Shown piece by piece: positions 1-9,983 of a stretch of DNA of 64,000 bases; position 1 is the stretch's first letter, and each line of letters begins with the position of its first letter. Below the pieces are notes generated by a model. That model was not told the DNA's origin and searched no databases. It saw only the letters and a list, made by a program, of their open reading frames with translations. The DNA lies in NCBI GenBank assembly GCA_938023865.1, contig CALJDG010000024.1, forward strand, positions 1 through 64,000, given 5' to 3'. Made by a program: the position numbers and the translations under genes. This DNA comes from an uncultured archaeon. GTDB lineage: Archaea > Thermoproteota > Bathyarchaeia > Bathyarchaeales > Bathycorpusculaceae.

Positions 1-1
1 C

Positions 2-1312
2 ACCTTCGTTTTACACTTAGACACAAACTCCATCGAGGTTTTGGGGAAAGAACCCGAAGCAGCCCTTCCCTCGCCTGAAGAGGAGAAAACGATCCTTGAA
101 CTCGCAAAGGACCCGTGGATACATAGGAAAATAATAAATTCCATTGCGCCCTCGATTTACGGCTACGAGCATGTTAAAGAGGCGATAATGTACCTTCTCT
201 TTGGCGGTGTTCCAAAGACGCTTCCAGACATATCAATAAGGGGCGAGCTAAACATTCTTTTGGTGGGCGACCCTGGAACAGCCAAATCCCAACTATTACA
301 GTATGTGGCGCGAGTTGCTCCTAGAGGTCTTTACACTTCTGGTAGGGGAACCACAGCGGCTGGTTTGACTGCGGCGGTTATACGCGAAAAAGGCGGAGGG
401 ATGAGTCTTGAAGCTGGGGCCCTCGTGCTTGCGGATAAGGGAATCGCGTGCATAGATGAGATAGATAAGATGCGCCCTGAAGACCGAGTTGCAATTCATG
501 AAGCCATGGAACAGCACACGGTTTCTGTGGCGAAGGGTGGCATAGTGGCAACCCTTAATGCACGAACAGCCATACTGGCAGCCGCTAACCCAGCATTGGG
601 CAGATATGAATCTAGACGAACAATTGCGGAGAACATTTCGCTTCCAGTAACAATCCTTTCAAGGTTTGATCTAATATTTGTGTTAAGGGATGTTCCGAAC
701 AAGGAAACCGACGGCAAGATGTCAGAGCACATTCTTGAAATTCACCGTAAGGGCTTAAGCCCAATAGAACCACCCATACCCCTAGAACTTCTAAGAAAAT
801 ATGTTAGCTATGCGAAGACAATAAAGCCAGTCTTAACCAGTGAGGCACTCCAACGCCTAAAAGACTTCTATTTAGCAATGCGTTCAGCAAGCGAATCAGA
901 AGGCTCTCCAATTGCGATAACCGCCAGACAACTGGAATCGCTTATACGCCTAGCTGAGGCCAGAGCTAGGGCCTCTCTAAGAACAGAAGTTTTAGCAGAA
1001 GACGCTGAAGCAGCCATAAACATAATGAAGCGCTCCTTAGAGGAAGTTGGAATCGACTTATCCTCCTACAAATTTGACATAGATCTCATAATGACTGGAA
1101 AACCAAAAAGCCTTAGGGACAAGCTGCAGTTGCTACTTTCGTTGTTAGCGGAAATGGAAAAAGAGATAGGCATGGTTGACAAATCCGCCTTAATCAACAG
1201 GCTTGAAGCGGAATACAAGATTCCCAGGATTGAGGCTGAACGCCTAATCAGCCAGCTTCTACGTGAAGGAACCATATACGAGCCTAGGGAAGGCTACTTG
1301 AAAAAGACATGA
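2..1312 (+). CDS. mcm: Replicative DNA helicase MCM, C-terminal AAA+ and winged-helix part; 5' end truncated by window
   Basis: Walker A GDPGTAKSQLLQ, Walker B IDEIDKM, SRFDLIF arginine-finger motif; frame is open to the window edge upstream of the TTG at 41. Confidence 0.95.
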   Translation, partial: TFVLHLDTNSIEVLGKEPEAALPSPEEEKTILELAKDPWIHRKIINSIAPSIYGYEHVKEAIMYLLFGGVPKTLPDISIRGELNILLVGDPGTAKSQLLQYVARVAPRGLYTSGRGTTAAGLTAAVIREKGGGMSLEAGALVLADKGIACIDEIDKMRPEDRVAIHEAMEQHTVSVAKGGIVATLNARTAILAAANPALGRYESRRTIAENISLPVTILSRFDLIFVLRDVPNKETDGKMSEHILEIHRKGLSPIEPPIPLELLRKYVSYAKTIKPVLTSEALQRLKDFYLAMRSASESEGSPIAITARQLESLIRLAEARARASLRTEVLAEDAEAAINIMKRSLEEVGIDLSSYKFDIDLIMTGKPKSLRDKLQLLLSLLAEMEKEIGMVDKSALINRLEAEYKIPRIEAERLISQLLREGTIYEPREGYLKKT

Positions 1313-1438
1313 ACAAACCCTTCTTAAAGTATTATTAAAAGGAAGATGCGAATTATTCTTACGTCTTCCGATGGCGAACAGAACGATGCGCCCTTCCGAC
1401 GGAAAAGAGGAGCAACCGAACAAAATTTTGCCTAAAAG

Positions 1439-2209
1439 TTAAGAAATGTAGGTGATCTTTTTGTCTTCCTCTCTTCGCATCTCTTCAGCTTGCGTTATTC
1501 TTTTTTCCTCAATTTTCCGAAGTCTTGCCATCATGTTTTCGGCCTTGGTGATTTCAGCGTCTAAACCGGCTAAGTCAACATTAATCCTTAAAATTTCAAG
1601 TAAAACTTCTAAGACGCTTTTGGCCGCCTTCGGATCAGGAAGATATCCGCGTGTTTCACCTAAAAGACACAAAGCGTCGATCTTTCTGAACGGCGCTAGG
1701 CCGAGGATCAATCCAGCTGTGCCGACTATTGGGCTTCCCACGGGGCTTATTACGGCTTTTGCGTGTAAAGCCCAATTGAGGAGGTCTTGGCTTGTGGCAG
1801 CTGCCACAACTTTGGGTTTGTCTGTTTCCACTCTGTAGCCGCCTATTGTTATGATAAGTTTTACGCCGTGCTTTTGGGCGAAGTCAAGTATACTGTTTGA
1901 AATTTCATATTGCCCCTCGATAGTTTGGGCTTGACTGTCTCCGGTGAAAAGGATCAAGTCGTTTTCTCCGTTATTGTTTTTCCAGAAGTAAAAAGTGCCC
2001 CGCACAAGTCTGACGCTTCCCTTCTTGCTTACAAGCACAAAGTACGGAAAATGCGGTGAATACAAATATGCAAGTTTTTGTGCCTTCAACTGTTTAATTA
2101 AGTAGCGGGTGGCAATTTTCCCCACAAGCCCCAATCCTGGAAGACCCTCAATCAATATCGGGTTTTTTAACTCAGTCTTCGTTAACTCCTTAATTATCGT
2201 CTCTTTCAT
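1439..2209 (-). CDS. PAC2-family protein (proteasome assembly chaperone family)
   Basis: ILIEGLPGLGLVGKIA N-terminus, TIGGYR and GETRGYLPDPKAAKSVLEVL typical of archaeal PAC2 proteins; downstream of Nop10/aIF2alpha. Confidence 0.85.
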   Translation of the reverse strand: MKETIIKELTKTELKNPILIEGLPGLGLVGKIATRYLIKQLKAQKLAYLYSPHFPYFVLVSKKGSVRLVRGTFYFWKNNNGENDLILFTGDSQAQTIEGQYEISNSILDFAQKHGVKLIITIGGYRVETDKPKVVAAATSQDLLNWALHAKAVISPVGSPIVGTAGLILGLAPFRKIDALCLLGETRGYLPDPKAAKSVLEVLLEILRINVDLAGLDAEITKAENMMARLRKIEEKRITQAEEMRREEDKKITYIS

Positions 2210-2376
2210 TTAACATGCGCCTCTCTTTTCAAAGCCATTCTGTATTTGAGATATTTATCCTCTGGCGAAAACTTAGGTGGATGCGGCACCCGCACTGGCC
2301 CACCACAGTATGGGCACCATTCCTTTTTTAGGGTATACCTTTTGCATTTCCCACATTTCCTCAGTAGCCAAGCCAC
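2206..2376 (-). CDS. nop10: H/ACA RNP protein Nop10 (56 aa, absent from supplied ORF track)
   Basis: Manual translation: VAWLLRKCGKCKRYTLKKEWCPYCGGPVRVPHPPKFSPEDKYLKYRMALKREAHVK; Zn ribbon CxxC...CxxC; stop overlaps PAC2 ATG (ATGA). Confidence 0.93.
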   Translation of the reverse strand: MAWLLRKCGKCKRYTLKKEWCPYCGGPVRVPHPPKFSPEDKYLKYRMALKREAHVK

Positions 2377-3165
2377 CTACTTTTCCCTTCTAAAAACCCC
2401 TTGTCCGCCAGCCTTAATAACGGTTGAAACAACGTTTTCGGCAACTCTCTGCAAAACCGTCTCTGCATGCTTATAATTATCAGCTAAAACCTCAACGCAG
2501 TACCTTGGCGCCGCCATAACATAAAACCGAATATTGACCCCCCGAGTTTTCTCAGTTTTCTTAGCGTTCAAAAAGGCCTCCTTAATGATTTCCACACCGT
2601 TAGGCTTCAAGCAGTGGAGCTCAACTATCCCCTTAATTTTAACTGTTGGTAGGCGAATCCTTTCCTTTGCAACCTCCACAAAAACCTCAGCCAGTTCCTT
2701 GGAAACACCTATTTTGTTTAAAACTTCTGCGCCCTCTTTTGCGGCTTTCTCAAATCCCTCATACAAGCCATATTCCTTTTCAATGAGTGCCCCAGCCTTC
2801 TCGTAAGTTTCGTCCACGGATAAGCCAGCCTTTTCCGCAACACTTCTGAGAAGTGCCTCAGCTTTTCGCTCCTTTTTCCAAGAAAGCATCTTCTCAATTT
2901 TCTCTCTCTTTGTTACTCTCCTGAGAGATAAATCTATATGACCCTTTTCTTCGTCAACTCGCAAAACTTTTAAAACAACCTTTTGCCCTTCTCGAACAAA
3001 ATCCCGTATATTCCTAATCCATGAAGAGGCAACCTCAGAAATGTGGAGGAGACCCCTCTTATCAAACTCGTCTAGCCTAACATAAGCCCCATAATCAGTA
3101 ATAGTCTCCACAGTAGCTATAACCAAGTCGCCAACTTCCGGCCACTCTTGTTTTCTCAAAGACAT
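2377..3165 (-). CDS. Translation initiation factor aIF2 subunit alpha
   Basis: N-terminal S1 domain (GDLVIATVETITDYGAYVRLDEF...GLLHISEVASSWIRNIRDFVREGQKV); operon context. Confidence 0.95.
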   Translation of the reverse strand: MSLRKQEWPEVGDLVIATVETITDYGAYVRLDEFDKRGLLHISEVASSWIRNIRDFVREGQKVVLKVLRVDEEKGHIDLSLRRVTKREKIEKMLSWKKERKAEALLRSVAEKAGLSVDETYEKAGALIEKEYGLYEGFEKAAKEGAEVLNKIGVSKELAEVFVEVAKERIRLPTVKIKGIVELHCLKPNGVEIIKEAFLNAKKTEKTRGVNIRFYVMAAPRYCVEVLADNYKHAETVLQRVAENVVSTVIKAGGQGVFRREK

Positions 3166-3177
3166 CCTGTAACCATC

Positions 3178-3375
3178 TCACTCAAAAATGATTACAACCT
3201 CACCCTTAACGGTTGCTTTTCCACCAGAAGGCTCAGCCAGCTCAGCACCACAGACATTACACGTAACCTTATTTACGGCGTGGCTGAAAATTATCTGCTC
3301 ATTCCCACACTTCAAACATTTAACCCTAATAAAAGCGCTTTTAGGTTTCGGAATAAGCTTCTCCCACTCGGCCAT
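3178..3375 (-). CDS. Ribosomal protein S27e
   Basis: VKCLKCGNEQIIFSHAVNKVTCNVCGAELAEPSGGKA zinc ribbon. Confidence 0.95.
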   Translation of the reverse strand: MAEWEKLIPKPKSAFIRVKCLKCGNEQIIFSHAVNKVTCNVCGAELAEPSGGKATVKGEVVIIFE

Positions 3376-3398
3376 AGGCTCCTCTCCAAAATATCATT

Positions 3399-3674
3399 TT
3401 ATGCTATAACAAGTTTCCTTAACCTTATCCCTTCTTTATGCCTCGTGTAACCACAAACCTTACACTTCAGCTTCAAAGTCTGTTTCTTGGTAGTTTTAGC
3501 AAATTTCCTTTGCAACGGATACTTCTGCCCACCATAACCCTTCTTCTCCCTTTCATGATGACGTTCCCCTTTAGCCAAAGCCCTACGCTTACCCGCCTTA
3601 TAAAGCGAAACCGAGTGAACCTGATGCACCTTACACCTAGGACAGTAAGTTCTAACCTCCTTCGGCACGTTCAC
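3399..3674 (-). CDS. Ribosomal protein L44e
   Basis: VNVPKEVRTYCPRCKVHQVHSVSLYKAGKRRALAKGERHHEREKKGYGGQ...; GTG start at 3674 preferred over the longer ORF start at 3734. Confidence 0.93.
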   Translation of the reverse strand: MNVPKEVRTYCPRCKVHQVHSVSLYKAGKRRALAKGERHHEREKKGYGGQKYPLQRKFAKTTKKQTLKLKCKVCGYTRHKEGIRLRKLVIA

Positions 3675-3787
3675 CCCAAACACCAGCTTGCATACGAACA
3701 ACGTATATGCTATTATACTTTTCGCAATTTTCAAAAAGGCTTAAGTGATATGTAGTGAAATTATGACATCAAAAAGAAAGGGTCAAA

Positions 3788-4849
3788 ATGCAAGAAAAAC
3801 TGCGAAATCTCATACAAACATTAAAACGCAAAACTCGAAACTTCATACAAACATTAAGAAATCCTACAAATCTAATAAAAATAATTCCAATTTTTTCATT
3901 TAGCATATCATTACTCATACTATATTTCATTTATCCAAAATCCTATGAAGCAACATGGAAAGGAAGAACGTACTACCTTTTCTTTTTATGGCTTATATTC
4001 CTAGAACTCATATTGAATTGGGAAAAGATTCAGGTTAAGATTCAGAAGTTAAAGTCCATTAGATTTATTTCTTTATTAATTTTAGTTTTAATGCCAGTGG
4101 CATACGTTTTCATTGCCAATTTTGCAGGATTAAACATGGCAATCGTGGAAGTATCTCCAAAACATTACTATCCTGGCGCCGATCCCTACTATTGGGCAAG
4201 ATTGATGCCTCTCTCAGTTGAATATTTAGTCTTCGCGTTACTTTTCGCATTAATGATTTTAGCAGCATATGGAAAAGGAAGCCTGAGTATATTTTCACTT
4301 CCACTTTCCTTTATAGTAATTATTGGTTCAATTTACATGATGGATAATATTTATCCATTTGGAGAGTTTGCACCATTTCAAGTTATTGTTCCGACTACAA
4401 CAGCTCTTGCAGCGAAATTTTTGAATTTTATGGGCTATCAGACAAGAATAGCTGGAGAAGTTTACGGGACACCTCGCTTAATTGTTTGGAACGAGAAGGG
4501 TATAGCCTCCTATGGAATAGCTTGGCCGTGTTCGGGTGTTGACAGCCTCTTGTTATACTCGGTCGTTACCATCCTTTTTCTTAATAACAGCTTCATAACG
4601 AGGAAGCGGAGCGTAATATACTTCCTCATAGGTGCAATGGTCACCTACTTGATAAACATTTCGAGAATAGCCACAATCTTTATCATAGCGATAAATCATG
4701 GCACCTATTCTCCCGAAGTTCAACGATTTCACGATTATTACGGTCCATTATATTCCATCACTTGGATCGTATTCTACCCGCTGTTTATACTAATGGTTCA
4801 CTTCTTATGGTCCAAATTGAAGAGGAAGAGCTCAAAGGATTCTGCCTAA
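3788..4849 (+). CDS. Archaeosortase/exosortase-family membrane transpeptidase
   Basis: Multi-TM protein with the Cys...Arg...His signature: WPCSGVDSLLLYS, YLINISRIATIFI, FHDYYGPLYSITW. Confidence 0.85.
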   Translation: MQEKLRNLIQTLKRKTRNFIQTLRNPTNLIKIIPIFSFSISLLILYFIYPKSYEATWKGRTYYLFFLWLIFLELILNWEKIQVKIQKLKSIRFISLLILVLMPVAYVFIANFAGLNMAIVEVSPKHYYPGADPYYWARLMPLSVEYLVFALLFALMILAAYGKGSLSIFSLPLSFIVIIGSIYMMDNIYPFGEFAPFQVIVPTTTALAAKFLNFMGYQTRIAGEVYGTPRLIVWNEKGIASYGIAWPCSGVDSLLLYSVVTILFLNNSFITRKRSVIYFLIGAMVTYLINISRIATIFIIAINHGTYSPEVQRFHDYYGPLYSITWIVFYPLFILMVHFLWSKLKRKSSKDSA

Positions 4850-4853
4850 ATCC

Positions 4854-5405
4854 TTATGAAGAGAGGGAAATCTTTCGAGCTAATTCCCTTTTCATCAGGG
4901 CTTCAGCATTTTCAAAAGGTAGAGATGCAACGTCCTCAACTTTAAATGGACCATACACTTTAAGATCTAAGCCCACAATTGAAGGAGTATCCTTCAAAAA
5001 GCGTACAACAACGTTTTTACGTGTTTGTGTACGTTCAAGACTTATTTTTTGCCTCTGAATGAGTTCAGCTACAAAATTTTTGTAGGAGTGGGCAAGGCCT
5101 GAGATGTCCTTTAAAATTTCTCTTTCTTCGCTTGTTAAATAGTCTATCGGAATTTTTACCCCGATAATCAGTTTTTTCACTAACTTTTTATGACGCAATT
5201 TTGCAAGTTCCCAAATCATATGTTTAACGCCTTCCAATTCTTTCATTAACAAAAACCCTTTTAATGTTCTTTTGTCGATCATCCGCATTTCTTCCCTAAT
5301 TCTCCTTAAGTATTCAGCGATTTGAGGATAAAAGTCGTCGGGGAGTCTCGTAAGCTCGGTATTTTCATTTTCTTTCAGCCAGCACTCATATACTAAGTTA
5401 TACAT
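4854..5405 (-). CDS. Archaeal GINS complex subunit (Gins51/15-type)
   Basis: C-terminal VVVRFLKDTPSIVGLDLKVYGPFKVEDVASLPFENAEALMKRELARKI; ATG at 5405 overlaps the PriS stop (TAATG). Confidence 0.85.
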   Translation of the reverse strand: MYNLVYECWLKENENTELTRLPDDFYPQIAEYLRRIREEMRMIDKRTLKGFLLMKELEGVKHMIWELAKLRHKKLVKKLIIGVKIPIDYLTSEEREILKDISGLAHSYKNFVAELIQRQKISLERTQTRKNVVVRFLKDTPSIVGLDLKVYGPFKVEDVASLPFENAEALMKRELARKISLSS

Positions 5406-6598
5406 TATTCCATAACCTCCGCTTTTCCCTTGCAAATAAGAAGCAGCGCCGCAGCTGTTGGTAACGTAATTTTTTGATTTTTATAAGGACCAAAAGTTTC
5501 ATCTCCAAGCCTGAATTCTGGGGCATCTGATATAAATATGGATACTGTGCCTTTTTCAAAGGCTACAGCCTTGTTGAACGGATCAAAACTTTCAATATTG
5601 CTAACGGGAAGCCACGTTTTTTTAAGCCCGGTTTTTCCATGCAAAGTTCCAGGTAATCTTATTAGACGGTGAATATCAGTGGTCACGACAGTATCGATCT
5701 TTGCGGATTGCATATTACAAACATGTTCCATTATTCGCTTAATCGTTTCCTGACCTAAACCTTTAATTTTTCGCCACGCCTCCAATTGCCAATCTTTGAG
5801 AAGAACACTTTTATTCTGTATAATTGCTTTGGCTACATTACTTCTTATCCCAATTTTTCTGAGGTCATCCTCTTCCGCTTTACAGATGAATTCTAAAATG
5901 CCCATGTAAGCGCGCTTACTCCAACCATGTAGAATTCGTTGAGTTGTTTGGTGTGGTTCAGCATTAAAGCCCAAACCAGTTACATAATCAACAATCTCTT
6001 TTCTTGCTGTAGCGTCCAACGACAAGATTGCTTCGCTTTCAATTTGAACGTGATAGCCACGGTGCCCTGAAAAAAACACTTTAATCTCTTTATCAGAAAA
6101 ACCAAAGTCATCCATTAGCATGCCTAAAAGTTTAATCGTTTCTGCTTTTGCCGATTCGAGGCATATTTCACAAGGCCACGTGATTACACTAAACCTTTCG
6201 CCATTACATACAGGACATTTTTCCGGAGTTATTCCTTTTCCAACGAAACCACAATCACCACAAATCCACTCGTCATGGACTTTATCGCAACTAGTCGGTA
6301 TATGGTCAGCATCAACATCAAAAATTAAATCCGCACCCAACCATCCCTTTTGATCCATCTCCGCCGTCGGATTTTCATAATAAGCACAAGAATAATAAGC
6401 GTCCATAGGAACGGAAGACCTCAGAAAACTCCGCAGAGCTTCAAAATCGTCAAAACTTTTATGGCGAAGCATAAAACCTTCAAATAAGACGAAGCCAAAC
6501 TCACGTTTTTCTATTTTTGAAGGCGTTTCCGAAAAGTAATTTTCTCTATAATATTCACTGAACATGTTTCGAACGAAGTTGCATGGTTTTTGATTCAA
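5405..6598 (-). CDS. priS: DNA primase small (catalytic) subunit PriS
   Basis: LIFDVDADHI catalytic motif, zinc motif, FFSGHRGYHVQI, LIRLPGTLHGKTGL. Confidence 0.95.
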   Translation of the reverse strand: MNQKPCNFVRNMFSEYYRENYFSETPSKIEKREFGFVLFEGFMLRHKSFDDFEALRSFLRSSVPMDAYYSCAYYENPTAEMDQKGWLGADLIFDVDADHIPTSCDKVHDEWICGDCGFVGKGITPEKCPVCNGERFSVITWPCEICLESAKAETIKLLGMLMDDFGFSDKEIKVFFSGHRGYHVQIESEAILSLDATARKEIVDYVTGLGFNAEPHQTTQRILHGWSKRAYMGILEFICKAEEDDLRKIGIRSNVAKAIIQNKSVLLKDWQLEAWRKIKGLGQETIKRIMEHVCNMQSAKIDTVVTTDIHRLIRLPGTLHGKTGLKKTWLPVSNIESFDPFNKAVAFEKGTVSIFISDAPEFRLGDETFGPYKNQKITLPTAAALLLICKGKAEVME

Positions 6599-6714
6599 TT
6601 TCTTCCTCTCCTCTCTTGATATAGATTCAAAGCCTAAAATAGTATCGCCGGAAATTATTTTGCAGGAGTCTGATTATGCATCAAAGCATAATTTAGAAAG
6701 AATTTTATATTCAC

Positions 6715-7884
6715 TTGTATTTCTCATTCTTTCAACTTCGTAATAATTTGATTGATCAAAGTATAACTATGAGGATGATAAATGTGAAGAAAGTATTCAT
6801 AATTACGGATCCTCTGGTAACGAGTTTTGGTTCTGTAAGACCTCCGCTTTTGTTGTCAAAGGAGCTTAGTAGATGCGGGTTTGATGTAATAATTTCGTCC
6901 CCCCGAGTAAGTGACGATGTTAGAAAACTGATTGAAGGGCACGTCAAAATCATATCGTTAAACATGAACTTCTATATTACACGGCAACTTCCTACTTTCG
7001 AAGCATGGTTGCGTTGTCTTGTTAGATTATGTAAAACGCCTTGCCCCTTAGAGGATTTTCTTGTAATCAACTTTTCTTCGTCTGTCATGGTAAGGTCCCA
7101 TGTTTATTACGCTCAAGGTCCTATGACACGGGCGCTTGATGACATGCGCCCTGAAATGCCAAGTCAATACCGTCATTCCTATCGCTTAGCTTCATGGCTT
7201 CTGAGGATTCTGGAAAAGAAAATGGTGTTTAGATATCGCAAATTATCGAATCTCTTTATAGCTAACTCAAAGTTTTGTAAGTCGATGTATGAGGACTGGG
7301 GTGTTAACGTAAACAAGGTCATATACCCTCCCCTCGACCGTAGTCTTTTCAAACCTACAACATCAAAACCCTCAGGCGATTATGTGTTAACATATTTTGG
7401 AGTGTATGGCAAAGAGGCAAAATTTTCTGTTATCAAGAAGGTAGCCGATAAAGGTGTAAAAATCAAGGCCTTCGGCTCAAAAACCCCTCACATACCCGTT
7501 TACATTCTAAAACATCCAAACATAGAAACATTAGGCATGTTGACAAATGAAGAGCTTATTAAGTTATACTCAAATGCGCTCTATACACTTTTTACATTTA
7601 CCCACGAACCTTTTGGCTATGTACCTGCAGAAAGCATGGCATGCGGAACGCCAGTCCTAACATATAATAGACAGGGACCTGGTGAAACTGTAATTAATGG
7701 GCAAACAGGGTGGGCTGTGGACAGCGATTGGGAACTGATAGAAACTGCCTCAAAGTTATGGGTAGAAGGATACCCTCAAGTTATGAGAAGCGAATGCAGA
7801 AAAAGGGTTTTAGAATTTGACTCGAAAGTAATCGCCACGCAATGGCTTGAAACTCTTCAAGAGATAGACGCTCAGAAAAGTTAG
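6715..7884 (+). CDS. Glycosyltransferase, GT4/GT1-like
   Basis: C-terminal EPFGYVPAESMACGTPVLTYNRQGPGETVINGQTGW donor-binding motif. Confidence 0.85.
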   Translation: MYFSFFQLRNNLIDQSITMRMINVKKVFIITDPLVTSFGSVRPPLLLSKELSRCGFDVIISSPRVSDDVRKLIEGHVKIISLNMNFYITRQLPTFEAWLRCLVRLCKTPCPLEDFLVINFSSSVMVRSHVYYAQGPMTRALDDMRPEMPSQYRHSYRLASWLLRILEKKMVFRYRKLSNLFIANSKFCKSMYEDWGVNVNKVIYPPLDRSLFKPTTSKPSGDYVLTYFGVYGKEAKFSVIKKVADKGVKIKAFGSKTPHIPVYILKHPNIETLGMLTNEELIKLYSNALYTLFTFTHEPFGYVPAESMACGTPVLTYNRQGPGETVINGQTGWAVDSDWELIETASKLWVEGYPQVMRSECRKRVLEFDSKVIATQWLETLQEIDAQKS

Positions 7885-9959
7885 GGCGATTGTATTACTT
7901 TGATGCTGTCTAGGTACACCTCGACATTTTTAGCCATGTTTACCGCTCTAATTTCAAAATCAATGAGGAATTGTGTTGTGCTGAAACTAATGGTGTATGT
8001 TTTCCAGGAATTACAAACGACATCAACGTGGGAAAACTGTTTTGTAATCAAAACGTTTTGGCCTTTATTGCAGCATAACTCGATTCTAAATAATTCACCT
8101 GTTCCATTGATTTTCATTTTTAGGTATACTGTGTAGTTGCCCGGAGGAAGCAGAGAGCGTGGGCTACTGAAGAAAAGTGGTGAGTATCCCATCGAGCCAT
8201 TAAAATGAAGTACGTTTAAGTTTGTCGCGTTTGGGTCTATTGTAATCTCTCCCGCATAAACGTTTAGATTGTTGTAGGAGTAGGTAAGTTTGTAGGGCGC
8301 GAGTGTTAATGCCTTCCCATCAAAGTTCCTTTTAAAGAGAATGATGCCATCTGCTGAGGCCAAAACTTTAAAATCCGTTCTCCTATTAAGAATACTAAAC
8401 ATTTTGGCAGATGCGTAATAATCGGTTTTTATGTCAATCAAAACGTAGTCAACACTATTTAAAGTTATGTTGACAAATCTTTCACATTCAGGCTCATTTT
8501 GTTGCCATAACGCCTCAATTGGGATAGCGTAAGCATTTAGTCTATTAGAAACATGCGCAAAGATATTATTTTGCGTCATTATTGAAGCATCACATGGCAC
8601 GCAGGAAAGAATTTCATGTATGAAAAGTTCATGCTGCGTTACCCTTAAACCAGCATCATAGTATTGGCTTACGATGAAACTCGTAGGAGAGGCAAAAAAA
8701 TACGCTATCAGGCTAAATAAGACAATCATTGCCAATCTGCGGATTTTGCCATGTGACGATGGCAAAGCATGAACCGAATATAATGCAGAGATAAAAATGA
8801 AAGCTATAATATAAGCAGGGTACTGAACATAAATTACGTAATACGACTGATAATTTGAAAAGAGAGAATAAACAAACCACGGCAGAGTTGGAAGGAGATA
8901 TTCAGCTTTATAGAACGAAAAGAAAGCTAGAGGACCAAATATTATGAGCAGATACCCAATTTTTACCAAAAATTCGTATTGGAGAGCACTAATAGCTCTT
9001 TGAGGGTGTAGAATGATATAGAGTGGAATATGGATGGGATCAGAAGCGCCGAGAACGCTCCAATTCGCAGATGCTTTAAACGCGGAAAGGAAGGATGGAT
9101 TAATTGGGAAGAAAATGTTTCGCACCCATGAAGTCATGGGATACCAAATTATCGCCAGCAAGATTGTGGCTATAGTGCTCACAAAAACTTTACTTTTATA
9201 GTTTTTTGTTTTTAACGTCTCTATTAGTTGTTTCCTATAACGCAATACTATAAGAAGTCCGATAAAGGCCACAACGAATGCAGTATGTTCCTCACATAAT
9301 AGAGAAAGCATTATAAAGACGAAGTAATTCTTCCAGTTTTGTTTTTCAAGAAAATACATGCTTGATAAAAAGAAGAGTGGCAGAAAAGCTTGAACATGAA
9401 AATCAAACCAATTCACTCCATGAAGTGGAGGATAAAGCAGATAAACAAAAACAAACGTTACAGATGCAATCCTACTTTTCAGTACATGTATGCTTAATTT
9501 GTAAAGTGGCGTGGCTCCCAATGCTAATATAAAGGATTGAAGGATGAGAAGCGTTTCCGGAACTGGATGAATTGCGTAAAGGGGCAATATTATAAAAAGT
9601 ATTGGACTAAAGTGTATCCCCAAAAAATTTCCAGACGGATTAACAAGCAGTTCAGGTGTGTTGTAGAATAGTTTGCCATACTTCATTGTGGACCATAAAG
9701 CTTGGTTAAAAATTCCTAAATCCCATGCATAAGTTCTGAAAGAGTTATGTTTTAAAATCGTGAAACAGGAGAAAGAAATAGTATATAAACAAACCATCAG
9801 GGCTGTAATTAAAGCACTTAAATCCATCCAAAAAATCCTACACGCAAGTATTCTTTCAATTCTCTCTACATTTTTAATAAGCTTTCCAACGAGATATGTC
9901 AAAATTTTCCCTCCATATATTCTCAATAGCATTTTCGGTTGAAGTTTTAAATTTTGCAC
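7881..9959 (-). CDS. DUF2079-family polytopic membrane protein
   Basis: FRTYAWDLGIFNQALWSTMKYGKLFYNTPELLVNPSGNFLGIHFSPILFIILPLYAI; multiple TMs and a C-terminal beta-rich region. Confidence 0.8.
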   Translation of the reverse strand: MQNLKLQPKMLLRIYGGKILTYLVGKLIKNVERIERILACRIFWMDLSALITALMVCLYTISFSCFTILKHNSFRTYAWDLGIFNQALWSTMKYGKLFYNTPELLVNPSGNFLGIHFSPILFIILPLYAIHPVPETLLILQSFILALGATPLYKLSIHVLKSRIASVTFVFVYLLYPPLHGVNWFDFHVQAFLPLFFLSSMYFLEKQNWKNYFVFIMLSLLCEEHTAFVVAFIGLLIVLRYRKQLIETLKTKNYKSKVFVSTIATILLAIIWYPMTSWVRNIFFPINPSFLSAFKASANWSVLGASDPIHIPLYIILHPQRAISALQYEFLVKIGYLLIIFGPLAFFSFYKAEYLLPTLPWFVYSLFSNYQSYYVIYVQYPAYIIAFIFISALYSVHALPSSHGKIRRLAMIVLFSLIAYFFASPTSFIVSQYYDAGLRVTQHELFIHEILSCVPCDASIMTQNNIFAHVSNRLNAYAIPIEALWQQNEPECERFVNITLNSVDYVLIDIKTDYYASAKMFSILNRRTDFKVLASADGIILFKRNFDGKALTLAPYKLTYSYNNLNVYAGEITIDPNATNLNVLHFNGSMGYSPLFFSSPRSLLPPGNYTVYLKMKINGTGELFRIELCCNKGQNVLITKQFSHVDVVCNSWKTYTISFSTTQFLIDFEIRAVNMAKNVEVYLDSIKVIQSP

Positions 9960-9983
9960 TGAGACTGCAGGTTAATGAAAATT

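Noticed and set aside
1346-1425. Repeated GATGCG and CTTCCGA(T/C)GG words after MCM, considered as C/D-box sRNA
   Set aside because: No credible RUGAUGA/CUGA box pairs with proper spacing.
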